From: Paracoccaceae bacterium
Lineage (GTDB): Bacteria > Pseudomonadota > Alphaproteobacteria > Rhodobacterales > Rhodobacteraceae
Direction of reading: 5' to 3'
DNA: 64,000 nt
Assembly: GCA_033344815.1 (NCBI GenBank)
Contig: JAWPMR010000001.1
Coordinates: forward strand, 1,722,136 to 1,786,135
Each line of letters starts with the position of its first letter. Position 1 is the stretch's first letter. Position numbers and translations under genes: made by a program. Positions 9,564 to 18,140 of this stretch are shown here, piece by piece. Under the pieces are notes generated by a model that did no database searches, was not told where the DNA came from, and saw nothing but the letters and a program-made list of their open reading frames with translations.

Positions 9564-10078
9564 CTGCCAAAGCGCGCCAGTAGCGCGCGGACACGCTCTT
9601 CGGGCCAGGTTCTAACAGTCAGGTCCGCGTCTGCGCCAACGTCAACGCCCTCTCCCGGCCCCAAGACAACACTGTCATTCAGGGCGTTGGTCGATGCCAC
9701 GAAAACCTCCCCCTGCAGCACAAACACCGATGTGACCTCAGCCGAAACATCCACCACATAGATCGTCCCACGCACGGCAGCAATCGCATGTGGCGTTCTG
9801 ATCTGTGGCCGCGCAGAGCCAGGCTCGACCTCAATGAAAGCGGCTCCGCTTTGCAAATTGATGTCGGTTGGGTCGATCTCGAGGATCGCGCCCGAGATAC
9901 CCATCTCTGCTGCGGCATCCAGTTCAATGATCAAGCCAAAAGCGCATTTGAGGACCTTACGATCAGGATCCGTGACCTGCTCCATATTGCAATTTGGGGG
10001 TACTTGCGCCGACACAGGCCCGGCCCACCCAAGCACTATTGCGACAAAAAGAGTTGCGACAAAGCGAAAGAAATTCAT
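9560..10078 (-). CDS. FecR-like secreted protein
   Basis: A 172-residue protein with an N-terminal Sec signal peptide (MNFFRFVATLFVAIVLGWA, cleavage after SAQ near residue 25). A FecR-type domain follows, shown by the segments TPHAIAAVRGTIYVVDVS and VFVLQGEVFVAS and a closing GPGEGVDV. No sigma factor or TonB receptor gene lies nearby, so it is not a classical FecIR partner. In many bacteria a FecR-like protein is paired with a CHASE2 cyclase, and here the stop overlaps the cyclase start. It may present or sense an envelope signal for CHASE2 (inference). A TTG at 10096 is in frame, but ATG 10078 fits the signal peptide and has a GGAAAAG upstream. Confidence 0.75.
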   Translation of the reverse strand: MNFFRFVATLFVAIVLGWAGPVSAQVPPNCNMEQVTDPDRKVLKCAFGLIIELDAAAEMGISGAILEIDPTDINLQSGAAFIEVEPGSARPQIRTPHAIAAVRGTIYVVDVSAEVTSVFVLQGEVFVASTNALNDSVVLGPGEGVDVGADADLTVRTWPEERVRALLARFGR

Positions 10079-11874
10079 ATCAAACAACTTTTCCAAACGG
10101 GGTTTGCGATTACGCCAGCAATCTCAGGCTCAAGTCAGGGCTGCGGCTGGACTGGGTCCGATCTGTGAGTGCCTAACACTAAAGCGGTATGCGCTAAAGT
10201 CGATGACTGAACAAAAGCTGTACTGAAAGCAAAATTGTGCCGAAATTATTTTAGGGTCGCTTTTTTATGCATATCCATGACTTACTCCGGGCTTCATAAC
10301 CGTCCGTGCAGTTCGCTTGCACCTTTCGCTACCCAATCAACCGGCAACAGCTTTCTTATATCCGCGTGTTGGCAAGCGGGAACACCAAAGATGAACAACG
10401 CTATCGTGTGGAACACGCTCAACCCATTGCTGCGACCGCGTGGAAAACAAGAATACACCCGCTCTGATAAAAGCTCAGAGTGCATCTGGGCAAGCCTAAA
10501 AGGAAGGTTCAGAGGGGTGGGCAATTAGTCGATGCAGATCTATCAACGATCATCCAGGGAGACTGGCGACAACACAGTCGTCATTAGTCTTATGCGCCAC
10601 GAAGCCCCTGATGCCAACTGGTTCCACACGGCTTAATTGACTGAGCTCGTCGTTAATCACCGGCTGGGCCGGAAAAAGAGCATCTGACTACATCAGGTTC
10701 TAAAGTTGCGACTAGCTGACCTGTTGCCCCAAATGTGGACCAAAGAAATGGAGCTGGGCAATGATCCTGGCGGGGGTATTCGCTTTGTGTCAGGTTCCGA
10801 TGCCGACATGCGAGCATGTTTTTTGACGAGATGGCAAGCGCCGGAGCCTCATAGGCCTTACGTGCGGTCGTCATGCAGATCACAAGTCTTTCGCAAGGGC
10901 GTTTTTTGCCTGAATGACTGATCGATCCCGCGTTACGATTATGGTCTCTCTTTTGCGACTGAACTTTCACGCCGCAGCGGCACAGGGCGCGTGCAGGTGT
11001 CAACACTTACCGCGCGCGGATCCTATTCAAATAGTATCAGACAAATTACGTCTTCCCAGACACGCCGCTTGGGCGTTTTGCTGAGCAGTCGCATGCCCAG
11101 CCCCGCGTAAAACCCCATTTAATCGCTGCGGTGATACCTCAACCCTCCAGCCATTGAGCGACATGCCCGCGGCGATGCGTAGGACGCAGGTAAATCTCTT
11201 TGATGCGCTCTTCCATCGCAGTCTGTCCCGGCCGCACATGGCTTCGCAGACAGGCGTCGAGAGCTGGCAAGTTGTCGCGCGTTCCAGAGCGACACATACA
11301 ACAGCGCTTAATAGTCCGAAGCCATGTCTCCGGTGATCTGCTCCCGCTGGGACGTCCTGCCTTCCAATGAGCGCCACCGCGTCGCCTCGGTTTGCGACGT
11401 CCCGGAACAATCCAATCGGTAACCAATCATTGGGTCGGCAGACTTCGCAAGGCACTTCACCAAGTGCGGCGTAAACCCACCGGAAACAACAAACTCACTG
11501 TAATGCTTTTGGGGCGTAGTTTCGGCCGATCCTAGGCGCATCTCAGCTGAAAAGTCACATTCGGCGCTAAAGATCGTACGACATTGGTGCTTGCCCCGTC
11601 AAAGAGGGAACAGCGAGGAATACAATGAAGTTCTTTGTCGCCTGCCCGCCGGTATCAAACATGGCGCGCCGTATCCCGCAAAGGGCCTGCGCTTGTTTCC
11701 GGTAAGAGCTTGGAGCGTCTTGGCAACACTGAACGACTCGCCATCTACCTCCCATGGCCCCTTTCAAGACAAGACTTTCATCAGATGGCTTACTCGCTCA
11801 TGTGATTGCCATTGGCCTCTTAAGCGCGCTTCTATAACACAATTAGAAAAAGCAATTATAAGGAAGCGTCGCGC
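10079..11874. other. Gene-poor 1.8 kb spacer, possible decayed coding DNA
   Basis: No frame here has a recognisable domain. Minus-strand frames around 11030-11540 show short protein-like runs in different frames (for example DNLPALDACLRSH and RIKEIYLRPTHRRG), which would fit a gene broken by frameshifts, but I cannot name it. The rest (10100-11000 and 11550-11860) is Arg/Cys/Ser-rich in all frames and looks non-coding. The last 50 bases are AT-rich and lead to the AAGGAA ribosome site of the ABC transporter operon, so the operon promoter probably lies here. Confidence 0.45.
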
Positions 11875-13389
11875 ATGAGCCCTTTGTTATCCCTCGACGG
11901 TCTTACCAAGGAATACCCAGGCGTTGTTGCGAATGACAAAGTTTCATTACAAATTGCGCCCGGCGAGGTTCATGCGTTGCTGGGTGAGAATGGCGCTGGC
12001 AAATCAACGCTCGTCAAGATGATCTACGGGCTGGTGAAACCCGATCAGGGTGAAATGCGCATGCATGGCGCGGCCTTCGCGCCCTCAGAACCCAGAGCGG
12101 CGCGCGCGGCTGGCGTTGGGATGGTATTCCAGCACTTTTCGCTTTTTGACGCGCTCAGTGTGGCCGAAAATATCGCCTTGGGCATGGAAAACGCACCGAA
12201 AATGAATGCGTTATCCAAGAAGATCAGGCAGGTTTCAGAGACTTATGGCTTGCCCCTTGCGCCGGATCGGATTGTTGGTGATCTGTCTGCAGGCGAACGC
12301 CAGCGCGTGGAAATCATACGGTGCTTGCTTCAGGATCCAAAACTGTTGATCATGGATGAGCCAACGTCGGTCCTCACCCCTCAAGAAGTCAACATTCTCT
12401 TTGAAACGCTGCGAAAGCTCAGCGCGGAGGGTACTGCAATACTGTATATTTCTCATAAGCTTGAGGAGATACGCGCCCTATGTGATGCAGCAACTGTGCT
12501 CAGGTTGGGAAAGGTTGTCGGCACTTGCATCCCCCGTGAGACCACTGCGCGTGATATGGCGGAGATGATGGTGGGAAAGGTCCTCGCAACGCCGACAAGA
12601 GCAGGTGTCGTCTTGGGCGAAACTGTCCTTGCCCTGCAAGGGTTATCCCTGCCGTCACCATCCGCTTTCGGCATGCCTTTGCGTGATATCTCTATATCTT
12701 TGCGTGAGGGTGAAGTGCTCGGCATCGGCGGTGTTGCAGGCAACGGGCAAGACGAACTTTTGGCAGCACTTTCCGGCGAAATGCGCGCACCGCCCGGTAT
12801 GGTGCACTTCAAAGGAATCGACATCGGCGCGTCTGGACCCAACGCGCGGCGCATCGCAGGTCTTCTCGCAGCGCCAGAGGAGCGTTTGGGTCATGCAGCG
12901 GCCCCCGATATGTCATTGACCGAAAATGCAATGCTCACTGGAGCCGCCCGCGAAGGCCTGGAAAAGGGTGGGTTTTTAAGCTGGCCCGCAGCACTCGGCT
13001 TTGCCGATAGAATCATCGAAGCCTTTGACGTGCGCACACCGAGTGCGGCCAACGCGGCGCGCTCTCTTTCCGGGGGTAACCTACAGAAGTTTGTCATCGG
13101 TCGTGAGGTTTTGCAGCGTCCTGAAGTTTTGGTTGTCAATCAGCCGACATGGGGCGTGGATGCCTCTGCTGCTGCTGCCATCCGACAAGCACTTTTGGAT
13201 TTGGCCAAAGGGGGCGCGGCGGTGATCGTGATCAGTCAGGATCTTGATGAACTGATGGAGATTTCCGACCGCTTCGCCGCCCTCAATGAGGGGCGTCTTT
13301 CTGAGCCCTGCTGTACGGATGGTCTCACGGTGGAACAGATTGGCTTGATGATGGGCGGGGCCCATGGCATGGAGGTTGCGCATGTTTGA
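11875..13389 (+). CDS. BMP-type nucleoside ABC transporter, duplicated ATPase subunit
   Basis: A 504-residue ATPase with two ABC domains. Domain 1 has an intact Walker A (GENGAGKSTLVK, about residues 38-49), the signature LSAGERQRVEIIRCL and Walker B LLIMDEPTS. Domain 2, from about residue 255, has a degenerate P-loop (GVAGNGQDELLAALSG) and a weak Walker B (VLVVNQPTWGVD), as is usual for this sugar/nucleoside branch. With two permeases and a BMP-family binding protein downstream it forms a complete importer, of which the best-known members take up nucleosides or purines. AAGGAA lies about 10 bases before ATG 11875. The stop region overlaps the start of a 27-codon mini-ORF leading to the permease gene. 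Confidence 0.92.
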   Translation: MSPLLSLDGLTKEYPGVVANDKVSLQIAPGEVHALLGENGAGKSTLVKMIYGLVKPDQGEMRMHGAAFAPSEPRAARAAGVGMVFQHFSLFDALSVAENIALGMENAPKMNALSKKIRQVSETYGLPLAPDRIVGDLSAGERQRVEIIRCLLQDPKLLIMDEPTSVLTPQEVNILFETLRKLSAEGTAILYISHKLEEIRALCDAATVLRLGKVVGTCIPRETTARDMAEMMVGKVLATPTRAGVVLGETVLALQGLSLPSPSAFGMPLRDISISLREGEVLGIGGVAGNGQDELLAALSGEMRAPPGMVHFKGIDIGASGPNARRIAGLLAAPEERLGHAAAPDMSLTENAMLTGAAREGLEKGGFLSWPAALGFADRIIEAFDVRTPSAANAARSLSGGNLQKFVIGREVLQRPEVLVVNQPTWGVDASAAAAIRQALLDLAKGGAAVIVISQDLDELMEISDRFAALNEGRLSEPCCTDGLTVEQIGLMMGGAHGMEVAHV

Positions 13390-13465
13390 AACCCTGCCGA
13401 AAACCTATGGCAAAAACCCAACCGCATCTCATTTGACGTCGACCAAAGCCGGGGTTTCCCAATGA
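13382..13465 (+). CDS. 27-residue mini-ORF bridging ATPase and permease genes
   Basis: ATG at 13382 lies inside the last codons of the ATPase gene, and the TGA at 13463-13465 overlaps the permease ATG (ATGA). The predicted peptide begins MFETLPKTYGKNPT and ends GVSQ, with no known domain. Because it spans exactly the 72-base gap between two genes that must be made together, it could act to couple translation. Alternatively it is a chance frame. Confidence that a peptide is made is low. Confidence 0.3.
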   Translation: MFETLPKTYGKNPTASHLTSTKAGVSQ

Positions 13466-14544
13466 TCCAACTGGAAAAACGCCCGCAACCGAGCCGTCTC
13501 TTTGCGTATCTGACGCCTCTTTTGGCCGTTTTAGCCACTTTTTTCTTTGGTGGTTTGTTGTTTGCAGCGCTCGGCAAAGATCCGGTCACATCAATCATGA
13601 CGATTTTCTGGGAGCCGCTTTTCGGCGAGTTCTCTTTTTACTATCGCCCTCAATTACTGATCAAAGGCGCGCCGCTCGTATTGATCGCCATTGGTCTGAG
13701 CCTTGGATTCAAAGCCGGCATCTGGAACATCGGGGCCGAAGGGCAATACGTCATGGGCGCTCTTTTTGGCGCTGGCGTCGGTCTGGCATTTTATCCCGCT
13801 GAAAGTGTTTTCATCTTTCCGGCGATGGTCTTGGCGGGCGCTTTTGGTGGTTGGGCATGGGCGATGATTCCCGCCATCCTGAAGGTAAAATTTGGCACCA
13901 ACGAAATCCTTGTCTCCCTGATGCTCGTCTATGTCGCAGAACAATTTCTTGCTTCTATGTCGCTGGGACTGTTGAAAAACCCGGAAGGGTTTGGTTTTCC
14001 TGGAAGCCGCAATCTGCAACAATACGCCTCAGCGCATAACGCGGAAATATTCGCGGGCTCAGGCATGCATTGGGGTGTGGTGGCCGCGATGATCGCCGTC
14101 ATCTTCGCCTATGTCCTGCTTGCGCGACATCGCCTTGGGTTTGCCGTGCGTGTCACTGGCGAAGCCCCCCGCGCCGCACGATTTTCTGGCGTCAACCCAA
14201 GCCGCCTGATCCTTTTCTGTCTGGGCACATCGGGCCTACTCGCCGGACTCGCAGGGTTATTCGAGGTCGCAGGCCCTGCGGGACAGGTCAGCATCGATTT
14301 CAACGTAGGCTATGGTTTTACTGCCATTATCGTCGCCTTTCTGGGGCGTCTGCATCCGGTCGGGATCGTGCTCGCGGGCCTTTTGATGGCGCTGACCTAC
14401 ATTGGCGGCGACATCGCGCAAAGCCAATTGGGCCTGCCCGCTGCCGCCATACAGGTGTTTCAGGGGATGTTGTTATTCTTCCTTCTGGCACTTGATCTTC
14501 TGACCAATTACCGGCTGCGTTTTGGCCGGGCGGAGGCCGCATAA
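13462..14544 (+). CDS. BMP-type ABC transporter permease 1 (YufP/NupP-like)
   Basis: A 360-residue membrane protein with about nine transmembrane helices. It contains the BPD_transp_2 family core LSLGFKAGIWNIGAEGQYVMG (first 20 residues recognisable near residues 77-96) and GTNEILVSLMLVYVA near residue 145. It also has the later motif GFTAIIVAFLGRLHPVGIVLAG near residue 275. It is the first of two permeases in a four-gene importer operon and overlaps the second by one base (TAATG). The ribosome site upstream of ATG 13462 is poor, consistent with coupling to the preceding mini-ORF. Confidence 0.9.
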   Translation: MIQLEKRPQPSRLFAYLTPLLAVLATFFFGGLLFAALGKDPVTSIMTIFWEPLFGEFSFYYRPQLLIKGAPLVLIAIGLSLGFKAGIWNIGAEGQYVMGALFGAGVGLAFYPAESVFIFPAMVLAGAFGGWAWAMIPAILKVKFGTNEILVSLMLVYVAEQFLASMSLGLLKNPEGFGFPGSRNLQQYASAHNAEIFAGSGMHWGVVAAMIAVIFAYVLLARHRLGFAVRVTGEAPRAARFSGVNPSRLILFCLGTSGLLAGLAGLFEVAGPAGQVSIDFNVGYGFTAIIVAFLGRLHPVGIVLAGLLMALTYIGGDIAQSQLGLPAAAIQVFQGMLLFFLLALDLLTNYRLRFGRAEAA

Positions 14545-15464
14545 TGGATCTTTCAGTTATCAATCCGATCCTGTTGGTCGCAGCCCTGATGAGCGCCGCA
14601 ACCCCCATCCTTCTGGCTGCAACAGGTGAACTGGTCGTGGAGCGCGCGGGTGTTTTGAACCTCGGGGTTGAAGGGATGATGATCGTCGGGGCGATCTGTG
14701 GATTTGCCATCGCTGTAGAAACCGGCTCCCCGCTCACAGGCTTTGTCGCAGCGGCCGTGGGCGGAGCCGTTCTCAGCTTGCTGTTCGCCTTCCTCACACA
14801 AGTCACACTGGCAAATCAGGTGGCGTCAGGTCTTGCACTTACACTTTTTGGTCTCGGCCTTTCCGCCCTTCTTGGACAGGGGTATGTCGGCGTCAAACCA
14901 CCACGCATAAGCGACATTGGCTTCGGACCACTCGCAGACATTCCCGTGATCGGCCCCATTCTTTTTTCGCACGACCCGATCCTTTATTTCGGGATCTTCC
15001 TCGTGGCCGGTGTCTGGGCTGTTCTGAAATTCACCCGTGTCGGCCTCATTTTGCGCGCAGTCGGGGAAAATCACGACGCGGCCCATGCCCTTGGATATAA
15101 GGTTGTGCGCATCAGAACCCTTGCAATCATGTTCGGCGGGGCCTGTGCGGGGATGGGCGGGGCTTACATCAGCTTGATCCGCGTGCCGCAATGGACCGAA
15201 GGCATGACGGCGGGTGTCGGCTGGATCGCTCTCGCGTTGGTAGTATTCGCCAGTTGGAAGCCCTGGCGCGTTCTTTTAGGTGCTTATCTTTTTGGCGGAA
15301 TCACTCAATTACAGCTGAATTTGCAAGGCGCTGGCGTTGCCATTCCGGTCGAATATCTGGCAATGTCCCCCTATGTAATCACCATCGTGGTGCTGGTCGT
15401 TCTTTCTGCGGACAAAAGCGCTGCTCCCGGCTCTCTGGGCCGCACATTCCACGCCTCTCACTAG
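14544..15464 (+). CDS. BMP-type ABC transporter permease 2 (YufQ/NupQ-like)
   Basis: A 306-residue membrane protein with eight or nine helices. Family features are TGELVVERAGVLNLGVEGM near residue 27, ANQVASGLALTLFGLGLSAL near residue 90, and the C-terminal GWIALALVVFASWKPWRVLLG near residue 225. It forms a heterodimeric channel with permease 1. The start overlaps the permease 1 stop by one base. The 53-base gap to the binding-protein gene contains two near-identical CGCCTC-CA-AGGGGC stretches and the ribosome site GGGGAAGA. Confidence 0.9.
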   Translation: MDLSVINPILLVAALMSAATPILLAATGELVVERAGVLNLGVEGMMIVGAICGFAIAVETGSPLTGFVAAAVGGAVLSLLFAFLTQVTLANQVASGLALTLFGLGLSALLGQGYVGVKPPRISDIGFGPLADIPVIGPILFSHDPILYFGIFLVAGVWAVLKFTRVGLILRAVGENHDAAHALGYKVVRIRTLAIMFGGACAGMGGAYISLIRVPQWTEGMTAGVGWIALALVVFASWKPWRVLLGAYLFGGITQLQLNLQGAGVAIPVEYLAMSPYVITIVVLVVLSADKSAAPGSLGRTFHASH

Positions 15465-15517
15465 GGGCAAATCAACGCCTCACATAAGGGGCGGTTTAAC
15501 ATGGGGAAGACCTGAAT

Positions 15518-16597
15518 ATGAAACTCAAAACACTTCTGGCCAGTGCCGCAATGGCGCTTGGTCTGGCTTCTGGCGCGTTCGCCGATGGCCATGAAAAGAC
15601 AAAAGTCGGCTTTGTCTTTGTAGGGCCGATCGGTGACGGTGGCTGGACCTATGAGCATAACAAAGGCCGTCTGGCCGTTGAAGAGGCGCTCGGTGATGCG
15701 GTCGAAACCGTTTACGTCGAAAGCGTCGCAGAAGGCCCGGACAGCGAACGCGTGATGACGGAAATGGCGCTGAATGGCGCAGATCTGATTTTCACCACAT
15801 CCTTTGGTTATATGGATCCGACGATCAACATCGCAGCCAAATTCCCGGACGTGAAATTTGAACATGCCACGGGCTACAAACGCGCGGATAATGTTTCGAC
15901 CTATTCCGCACGTTTTTATGAAGGCCGCGCGATCCAAGGTCACATCGCGGGCAAGATGACAAAATCCAACATCATTGGATACATCGGGTCCTATCCGATC
16001 CCCGAAGTGATCCGCGGCATCAACTCCGCCTTCATTCACGCGCAAAAGGTCAACCCCGACGTCGAATTCCGCATTGTTTGGGCCTATACGTGGTTTGACC
16101 CCGCCAAAGAGGCCGATGCCGCCAAGGTGCTGATCGAACAGGGCGCGGATGTTGTGCTGCAACACACCGATTCCACAGCGCCTCAAGCGGCCGCACAGGA
16201 AGCGGGCAACGTTGTGACCTTTGGTCAGGCTTCGGATATGGGCCAATACGCGCCCTTCCCGCGTGTTTCCTCCATCATTGACGACTGGGCACCCTACTAT
16301 ATCGCCCGTACTCAGGCAGTCATTGATGGTACATGGGAAAGCACCGATACGTGGGACGGCATCGGTCCGGGCATGGTTGGCATTGGCGAGATTTCCGACG
16401 CGGTCCCCGCTGACGTCAAAGAAGAAGCACTCGCGATGAAAGCGGCGATTGCAGACGGATCCTACCACCCGTTTACGGGACCGATCAAAAAGCAGGACGG
16501 GAGCGACTGGCTGGCGGATGGCGAAGTGGCCGATGATGGCACGCTTGCGGGCATGAACTTCTACGTCGAAGGCCTGACAGGCGAAATCCCACAATAA
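15518..16597 (+). CDS. BMP family ABC transporter substrate-binding protein
   Basis: A 359-residue secreted protein with a Sec signal peptide (MKLKTLLASAAMALGLASGA, cleavage after FAD near residue 23). The mature part is a BMP/PnrA-like fold: KVGFVFVGPIGDGGWTYEHN near residue 30, then the MALNGADLIFTTSFGYMD segment and VLIEQGADVVLQHTDSTAP. These proteins bind nucleosides or related ligands in the periplasm. Its place at the end of the operon, after the ATPase and two permeases, makes it the receptor of this importer. It lacks a lipobox Cys, so it is a soluble periplasmic protein. A strong terminator follows. Confidence 0.92.
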   Translation: MKLKTLLASAAMALGLASGAFADGHEKTKVGFVFVGPIGDGGWTYEHNKGRLAVEEALGDAVETVYVESVAEGPDSERVMTEMALNGADLIFTTSFGYMDPTINIAAKFPDVKFEHATGYKRADNVSTYSARFYEGRAIQGHIAGKMTKSNIIGYIGSYPIPEVIRGINSAFIHAQKVNPDVEFRIVWAYTWFDPAKEADAAKVLIEQGADVVLQHTDSTAPQAAAQEAGNVVTFGQASDMGQYAPFPRVSSIIDDWAPYYIARTQAVIDGTWESTDTWDGIGPGMVGIGEISDAVPADVKEEALAMKAAIADGSYHPFTGPIKKQDGSDWLADGEVADDGTLAGMNFYVEGLTGEIPQ

Positions 16598-16613
16598 GCT
16601 ATTCTACCAAAGG

Positions 16614-16645
16614 AAAAGGCCTCGCATCAGCGGGGCCTTTTTTTG
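16614..16645 (+). terminator. Rho-independent terminator of the BMP ABC operon
   Basis: AAGGCC-T-CGC pairs with GCG-G-GGCCTT around a four-base loop ATCA, followed by a run of T. It lies 17 bases after the binding-protein stop codon. Confidence 0.85.
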
Positions 16646-16681
16646 TTTCACGAATGACCTTGGCCCTCAAGGGCTGGAAAA

Positions 16682-17572
16682 TCAGGTTTTCCGGGTTCCC
16701 GGATGCAAGGATGCGGCCAAGATATGGTCGGCTGCACGCACAACGCTTTCCGCACGATGAACAATTTTGGGATCAGGCTGTTGCGCCACTTCCATGTCCT
16801 TATCGGGGTAATCCAGTTCGGATAAGAAGTGCCGCATGCAATTGAGCCGCGCGCGTTTCTTGTCGTTGGAGCGTATCACGGTCCAGGGGGCGTCCGCCGT
16901 ATCGGTGTAAAAGAACATGGCTTCTTTTGCTTCGGTGTAATCGTCCCATTTATCCAGACTGGCGCGATCGATAGGGGAAAGCTTCCAGCGTTTCAAAGGA
17001 TCGGTTTCGCGCGAGGAAAAGCGGCGTTTCTGTTCGTCCTGCGTCACGGAAAACCAATATTTGAAAAGCTTTATGCCGCTGCGCACCAGCATCCGCTCAA
17101 ATTCCGGTGTTTGTCGCATGAATTCCAGATATTCGTTCGGCTCACAGAAACTCATTACCCGCTCGACACCCGCCCGGTTATACCACGACCGGTCATAGAG
17201 CACGATTTCCCCGGCAGTGGGCAAATGCTTGACATAGCGCTGAAAGAACCACTGGCCGCGCTCCTCATCTGACGGTTTGTTCAGGGCCACGACACGCGCC
17301 AACCTTGGGTTCAAATGCTCCTGAAATCGCTTGATCGTGCCGCCCTTGCCGGCCGCATCGCGCCCTTCAAAGAGCATCACAGCTTTCTGATTTGTTTCCT
17401 GAAACCAATGCTGCACTTTCAGCAGCTCGACTTGAAGTGCGGCTTTCTCGGTCTCATATGCATCCCGGCCCAGCCGCTGAGCATAGGGGTATTCGCCTTG
17501 CTCAAATCCAATGATCTCAGCGGTGCGCCGTTCTTTCTGTTCAATTGAAATTGGCTGTGCTGTGTCTGACAT
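16682..17572 (-). CDS. ppk2: Polyphosphate kinase 2 (PPK2 family)
   Basis: A 296-residue cytoplasmic kinase that moves phosphate between polyphosphate and nucleotides. The Walker A FEGRDAAGKGGT is near residues 69-79, Walker B YDRSWYNRAGVERVM near 126-140, and the lid-region arginines follow. Length and motif set fit class I PPK2 enzymes, which preferentially phosphorylate nucleoside diphosphates. ATG 17572 is chosen because GGAGG lies six bases upstream; the open frame continues to 17677 without a ribosome site. A near-perfect FNR-type box (TTGAC-N4-ATCAA, 17625-17638) is centred about 60 bases before the start codon, suggesting control by oxygen. Confidence 0.92.
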   Translation of the reverse strand: MSDTAQPISIEQKERRTAEIIGFEQGEYPYAQRLGRDAYETEKAALQVELLKVQHWFQETNQKAVMLFEGRDAAGKGGTIKRFQEHLNPRLARVVALNKPSDEERGQWFFQRYVKHLPTAGEIVLYDRSWYNRAGVERVMSFCEPNEYLEFMRQTPEFERMLVRSGIKLFKYWFSVTQDEQKRRFSSRETDPLKRWKLSPIDRASLDKWDDYTEAKEAMFFYTDTADAPWTVIRSNDKKRARLNCMRHFLSELDYPDKDMEVAQQPDPKIVHRAESVVRAADHILAASLHPGTRKT

Positions 17573-17624
17573 AAAAACCTCCAATGATCTGCGCCATTTT
17601 ATCCAGAACGGACCGAACGGGTCG

Positions 17625-17638
17625 TTGACCTGCATCAA
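17625..17638. promoter_or_regulatory. FNR/FnrL-type box upstream of ppk2
   Basis: TTGACctgcATCAA matches the alphaproteobacterial FnrL/Crp-family consensus TTGAY-N4-RTCAA at all ten fixed positions. It is centred about 60 bases upstream of the ppk2 ATG on the minus strand. Confidence 0.65.
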
Positions 17639-17695
17639 CTTATGACAAAAACCTCGCAGCGACAGAACGCTACTCAAACCGCCATGCGTTGAGCG

Positions 17696-17709
17696 TTGAT
17701 CTAGATCAT
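17696..17709. promoter_or_regulatory. FNR/FnrL-type box upstream of the DUF3775 gene
   Basis: TTGATctagATCAT matches TTGAT-N4-ATCAA at nine of ten positions and is itself a near-perfect palindrome. It is centred about 68 bases before the DUF3775 ATG, the same geometry as the boxes of ppk2 and uspA. Confidence 0.6.
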
Positions 17710-17769
17710 GTCACCGACCCGCTTTACCTGAGATAAATCGGGTGCCTGTTGCAAAAAGGAGTGGAGCCA

Positions 17770-18087
17770 ATGCTAGATATTACCACAACCAAAGTGGCTC
17801 AGATTATTCTCTTTGGGCATGAGATAGAACGCGCAGAGGCCGAATTGCGTGGATTTCTGGAAACACTCAATGAAGACGAATGTTACAGCCTCATCGCGCT
17901 CATGTGGATCGGTCGGGACAGTTTTGCCGCCGACGAATACGATGAGGCTCTGGCGACTGCCAAACGCGAAGCTGTGACACCAACGGCGGACTATCTGATC
18001 GGCACGCCGCATTTTGCAGACCATCTTGAAACCGGCCTTGAACTGCTCGGGATTTCGGTTGCGGATGCAGAACAGTCTTTATTGTAG
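17770..18087 (+). CDS. DUF3775 domain-containing protein
   Basis: A 105-residue cytoplasmic, acidic protein of the DUF3775 family, recognised from ECYSLIALMWIGRDSF (about residues 37-52) and the YLIGTPHFADHLETGLELLG tail (about residues 78-97). The family is common in Rhodobacterales and has no known function. ATG 17770 is preferred over the upstream in-frame start at 17749 because AAGGAG (17756-17761) sits eight bases before it. It diverges from ppk2, and each gene has its own FNR-type box, which points to a role under low oxygen (inference). Confidence 0.75.
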   Translation: MLDITTTKVAQIILFGHEIERAEAELRGFLETLNEDECYSLIALMWIGRDSFAADEYDEALATAKREAVTPTADYLIGTPHFADHLETGLELLGISVADAEQSLL

Positions 18088-18140
18088 GCCTGTTGCGTGC
18101 CAGTACCGCGCCCGCAAAGCAAGCAGAACTAACGTTCAGG

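Noticed and set aside
15461-16594. 377-residue open frame antisense to the BMP substrate-binding gene
   Set aside because: It is the mirror of a well-supported gene, is rich in Arg, Cys, His and Phe, and has no family features; a shadow caused by codon bias.
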